From Albidovulum aestuarii (GTDB lineage: Bacteria > Pseudomonadota > Alphaproteobacteria > Rhodobacterales > Rhodobacteraceae), in NCBI RefSeq assembly GCF_029961185.1, contig NZ_JASBQQ010000004.1:186001-250000 (forward strand): a stretch of 64,000 bases of DNA, read 5' to 3'. A program made the position numbers and the translations under genes. Numbering within the stretch: the first letter of the stretch is position 1; every line of letters begins with the position of its first letter. Below the pieces are notes generated by a model that had not been told where the DNA came from, searched no databases, and saw nothing but the letters and a program-made list of their open reading frames with translations. Positions 61,023 to 64,000 of the stretch are shown piece after piece.

Positions 61023-63011
61023 CTAGGTTGAGTGCCAGGATTGCGTTGCGATGATGTCGTCGTTCCACCGGACGTCAAGGCGGCAGTCCAGATCCAGGCC
61101 GGTTAAGGTCAGCCGGGATCTCAGAACGCTGTCAATCCGCGCTTCGCCATCCGGGCGTGCAATGATCTGACGATGCTCAATGATGCATTCAACGGCGATT
61201 GGCCCGGCGAGATGCGCCCTGTACTCGGCCGATGTGCAATAGGTGAATGTTGTCCCGGTTTGTTCGAACTGGTGGGTATAGCTCGGCTGCGCCCAGGTCA
61301 CCTTCACGCAATCGGGATTACTGGTGTCGGTTTCGCGATGCAACGGGCCGTCTGACCGGGTTGTCCAGCTTGGCTTCGCCGGAAGGTGTCTGACCTCGGG
61401 AAGCGGCTCTGTCAGGGGATCAGCATCGCGGCCGGCCGGCAGGTCAAGGCTGGCTTCCCCGGTCGCGACCGAAATTCGGGCGAGCGGCAGTTCCGGCCAG
61501 ACAAGCGGCCAGTAAGAGCCTGCAATGGCCAGTCTGACTCGGTGACCGGGGATAAACCGGTAAGCTGTCGCGGGAAGCGCGATACGATAGGTTGCGGGCA
61601 CGTCGGGCGTAAACGGTCGGTCACCGTCGAGATCGTCGTCAAGCGCGAGATTGACGACATGGCGCGTCACGAGATTTGACCGGCCATCCGGCGCGACGTC
61701 GCAAAGCCGAAGGACGAGTTGTGCGCGTGGGCGGTCGCGCCGGACCGTGATCGACATTACCGGATGCCCGATCACGTCCATCGGTTCGGACAAGGGCGCG
61801 CTGTCGAAGCAAAGGGCGTGGGCGTCGTCGGGAGCCTGATCCTGCGGAAGACCGCCTGCACGGCCGAAATAGCCGGTGTCGCCTGCGCAGATGCCATGCA
61901 AGAGGTCTGATGGAACCGGCAGTTCGGCCGGGGTGCCGGGTTCATTTGACAGAATACCTTCGTCCCGAAAGTAGAGACGTGTCTCTTCGGATGCAGCAGG
62001 CCGGTTGATTTCGATCCAATCGCCGCTGCGGATGAAAAGCCGGTCCTGCGGCGGATCGAATTCGCGCTGCCACAGGCGTAGTCTCGGCCAATTCGTGACG
62101 GCATTCTGCTCGCCCTTCAGCCAGTGGTCCCACCACTGAAGGGCGAGATTCTGAAAGCTGATGGCCGGACCCGGTTCACCGTGATCGGGGTAGTGGTGTC
62201 CCCACGGACCAACGACGCCCCAGCAGAGATCGGGCCGTGCATCCACCAACCGCATCACCGAATTCGAATAGCGGTCGGCCCACCCTCCTATCGTCAGAAC
62301 CGGGCAGGACAGGTGTTCGGCTGCGAACCGCACCGACCCGTGCCGCCAGTATGACCCACGCGTTGGGTGCTTAATCCACGCATCAAGGGGACAGGTGGCG
62401 CGATCAAGTCGGGCTTTCCAGATTGCCATCCAGTCCTCGCCGACGGTCGCGCTGTCGGGCGGGGCGGCGAGGATCGCGGGCAGGGTCGCGCCCCATTCGA
62501 AACCGTCTGTCAGAAGGCAGCCGCCCATCCAGTGTATGTCATCCTCGAACCGGTCGGCCGTCGCGCAATTGGCAAGCACCGCCTTGAGCGGTCCAGGTGC
62601 ATCGACCGCCGCCTGCAGGCTGGCCGTGCCGCCCCAGGATGTGCCGAACATGCCGACAGCACCCGACGACCAGTCCTGTGCCGCGATCCAGGCGATGACC
62701 TGACGCGCGTCGTCGAGTTCGGCATCGGCATACATGTCGGGCATGATGCCTTCACTGTCGCCGGAACCGCGCATGTCGACGCGCAGGCAGACATAGCCAT
62801 GTGCCGCGAAATAGGGGTGATTGCGCTCATCCCGGGCGCGGACCATGTCGCGCTTGCGGTAGGGGATGTATTCCAGGATCGCAGGGAAGGGGCCCGGCCC
62901 AGCGGGCCACCAGATGCGTGCGGCAAGACGCGTGCCATCCGCCATCGGGATCCAGACATGCTCCGATTCCCGAACGCTGCTATAGTCGGAACTGTCAATC
63001 CTGTCAGGCAC
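61023..63011 (-). CDS. CocE/NonD family hydrolase (X-Pro dipeptidyl-peptidase-like)
   Basis: A 662-residue serine hydrolase. The alpha/beta core has nucleophile Ser in G-T-S-W-G-G near residue 136, Asp in G-G-W-A-D-R-Y and His in G-P-W-G-H-H. The C-terminal jelly-roll domain begins near residue 400. Such enzymes cleave acyl esters, X-Pro peptides or beta-lactam side chains. I chose GTG 63011 because GAGG lies 5 nt upstream; TTG 63053 has no ribosome site. No signal peptide is seen. It is divergent from an XRE-cupin regulator. Confidence 0.82.
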   Translation of the reverse strand: MPDRIDSSDYSSVRESEHVWIPMADGTRLAARIWWPAGPGPFPAILEYIPYRKRDMVRARDERNHPYFAAHGYVCLRVDMRGSGDSEGIMPDMYADAELDDARQVIAWIAAQDWSSGAVGMFGTSWGGTASLQAAVDAPGPLKAVLANCATADRFEDDIHWMGGCLLTDGFEWGATLPAILAAPPDSATVGEDWMAIWKARLDRATCPLDAWIKHPTRGSYWRHGSVRFAAEHLSCPVLTIGGWADRYSNSVMRLVDARPDLCWGVVGPWGHHYPDHGEPGPAISFQNLALQWWDHWLKGEQNAVTNWPRLRLWQREFDPPQDRLFIRSGDWIEINRPAASEETRLYFRDEGILSNEPGTPAELPVPSDLLHGICAGDTGYFGRAGGLPQDQAPDDAHALCFDSAPLSEPMDVIGHPVMSITVRRDRPRAQLVLRLCDVAPDGRSNLVTRHVVNLALDDDLDGDRPFTPDVPATYRIALPATAYRFIPGHRVRLAIAGSYWPLVWPELPLARISVATGEASLDLPAGRDADPLTEPLPEVRHLPAKPSWTTRSDGPLHRETDTSNPDCVKVTWAQPSYTHQFEQTGTTFTYCTSAEYRAHLAGPIAVECIIEHRQIIARPDGEARIDSVLRSRLTLTGLDLDCRLDVRWNDDIIATQSWHST

Positions 63012-63070
63012 TTGAACCTCGCTCCCGCATGTACCGCAGCCAATAGTTCCCAAATAGCGTAATGGCGATA

Positions 63071-63093
63071 AAGAATTTCACCAGAAAATTCTT
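63071..63093. promoter_or_regulatory. Inverted repeat, candidate operator of the XRE-cupin regulator
   Basis: AAGAATTT and AAATTCTT, perfect 8-bp arms with a 7-nt spacer, in the AT-rich divergent region between the hydrolase and regulator genes. A two-turn spacing between arm centres fits a dimeric helix-turn-helix protein. Confidence 0.5.
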
Positions 63094-63155
63094 TTCATAA
63101 GCGAATAATGTGGCAGTATTCCATTGCGACTCACCATCACGGACGCCTGAGGCCG

Positions 63156-63863
63156 ATGGACGGGAATGACACGACCCTTGATCAAGATGCGATCGGCTCG
63201 GCCGAGAGCCTGATTTCTCTGGGGTCGGAAATGCGCCAGGTTCGCAAGGCGCGTCTGCTTACGCTCAAAGAGGTGGCGGAGGTGACGGGAATATCCGTCA
63301 GTCATCTCAGTGCGATCGAACGCAGCGCCACGAGCCCGTCGCTCGATGTCGTGCACAGGATCGCTGCCGCTTTGGATATCGACCCGGATTGGTTCTTCGC
63401 CCGGCGTCCCGGTTCCGGCCCGCTGGAGCGGGCCTATGTCGTGCGCAAGCGAAACCGCCGCGACCTCAACCGCCTTTATCGAGAGGACAAGGACCAGATC
63501 GGTCTTTCCGATGAACTTCTGTCCAGCTCGATCGCCGGCCAGATTCTGATGGGTGTCGCGGAATATGAACCGCATTCTGAACGCCCGGGTCATACGATCT
63601 ATCAGCATGCCGGGGAACAGCACGGGTTCATCCTCGAAGGTCAGCTGGAACTGCAGCTTGAGAACGAGTTCATCACGCTTCAGGAAGGTGACAGTTTCAG
63701 CTTTCCGACCGAAATCATTCACAATGCGCGGAACCGGACGGACAAACCTGCTAAACTGATCTGGGCAATCTCCCCGATCGTCATTCCGAAATACGTAGTG
63801 GTGGGGGCCCAGGCGGTCCGAAAGGGCCAGACAAGTCAGCAAGGAGAAGGTGGCTCGGGCTAA
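63156..63863 (+). CDS. XRE-family transcriptional regulator with cupin sensor domain
   Basis: A 235-residue regulator. The N-terminal helix-turn-helix, L-T-L-K-E-V-A-E-V-T-G-I-S-V-S-H-L-S, lies about residues 35-75. A C-terminal cupin with Q-H-A-G-E-Q-H-G-F-I-L-E-G and E-G-D-S-F-S-F-P binds the ligand. Members control amino acid, polyamine or other small-molecule use. ATG 63156 follows GAGG closely; ATG 63108 adds 16 residues without a ribosome site. It probably controls the divergent hydrolase and the gene that follows. Confidence 0.83.
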   Translation: MDGNDTTLDQDAIGSAESLISLGSEMRQVRKARLLTLKEVAEVTGISVSHLSAIERSATSPSLDVVHRIAAALDIDPDWFFARRPGSGPLERAYVVRKRNRRDLNRLYREDKDQIGLSDELLSSSIAGQILMGVAEYEPHSERPGHTIYQHAGEQHGFILEGQLELQLENEFITLQEGDSFSFPTEIIHNARNRTDKPAKLIWAISPIVIPKYVVVGAQAVRKGQTSQQGEGGSG

Positions 63864-63909
63864 GAGCCCAAAAGACGGACATACGACAAACAACAGGGAG
63901 CTATAACCG

Positions 63910-64000
63910 ATGACGATGAATCTATCAGGGGTTTCGCGGCGTTCGTTCCTCGCTGCGGCAGGTGCATTCGGGGCTGCGACGGTGGCGGTGCCACGCATGG
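63910..64000 (+). CDS. Start of a Tat-exported protein, truncated by the window
   Basis: Thirty residues are visible: a short leader, the twin-arginine motif S-R-R-S-F-L, then a hydrophobic A-A-A-G-A-F-G-A-A segment and V-P-R. AGGGAG lies about 9 nt before ATG 63910. The position, after an XRE-cupin regulator and near a peptidase-like hydrolase, would fit a binding protein of an ABC importer or a secreted enzyme, but the mature part is outside the window. Confidence 0.6.
   Translation, partial: MTMNLSGVSRRSFLAAAGAFGAATVAVPRM

Overview
The window is high-GC DNA of alphaproteobacterial type, most probably from the Rhodobacteraceae (Roseobacter/Rhodobacter group). The reasons are gene content and layout: class I lysyl-tRNA synthetase, a SAM-II riboswitch in front of metZ, FolE2, an nrdR-ribD pair, a phnW/phnY/phnA phosphonate set, and many 4-nt ATGA/GTGA overlaps between consecutive genes. 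No rRNA, tRNA, CRISPR array, insertion sequence or prophage was recognised.

Region 1 (1-14405) is a surface-polysaccharide locus. In order it holds the end of a membrane glycosyltransferase, asnB-type amidotransferase, GtrA-family membrane protein, a UDP-galactopyranose-mutase-like flavoenzyme, a NodB-type deacetylase, a Wzx-type flippase and a GT4 glycosyltransferase. Then come a GMC-type oxidoreductase with a ferredoxin-like cysteine motif, a nucleotide-sugar epimerase/dehydratase, a nucleotide-sugar dehydrogenase and a second mutase-like flavoenzyme. Region 2 (14475-21281) is mostly housekeeping or unknown: a tiny proline-rich protein, a YdcZ-family transporter, two exported unknown proteins, a dienelactone hydrolase, a DUF616-type glycosyltransferase with YjbQ, nrdR, ribD and hisN.

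Region 3 (21278-37247) is the most interesting part, an aminophosphonate catabolic locus. A DeoR regulator faces a sulfatase-superfamily enzyme resembling phosphonate monoester hydrolase. This is followed by a complete five-gene Opp/Dpp-type ABC importer. On the other strand are a PbfA-like class III PLP enzyme, phosphonoacetaldehyde dehydrogenase (PhnY), phosphonoacetate hydrolase (PhnA) and 2-aminoethylphosphonate transaminase (PhnW). A GNAT acetyltransferase and a divergent LysR regulator complete it. Read together, the genes suggest import of an organophosphonate, perhaps an ester or conjugate, hydrolysis to 2-aminoethylphosphonate or a relative, and breakdown through phosphonoacetaldehyde and phosphonoacetate to acetate and phosphate. 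The importer and hydrolase links are inference.

Region 4 (37378-50021) holds a GST, a small lipoprotein, metZ under a SAM-II riboswitch plus terminator, folE2, a glycine-amidinotransferase-like gene with a hairpin over its ribosome site, a TerB protein, lysyl-tRNA synthetase, a 26-residue lipoprotein, a DUF4864 protein, a large beta-helix protein, a hybrid kinase with a degenerate ATP-binding domain and a flavin-binding protein. Region 5 (50022-60947) is an acetate locus: acetyl-CoA synthetase, adenylate kinase, a DUF4212 plus SLC5-type symporter, a cNMP/CBS/DUF294 protein, a receiver protein, and a kinase-like sensor fused to a DEDDh exonuclease. Just after it lie a frameshifted GFA-family gene and a diverged second copy of the exonuclease tail, a visible recombination scar. 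Region 6 (61023-64000) has a CocE/NonD hydrolase divergent from an XRE-cupin regulator and the start of a Tat-exported protein.
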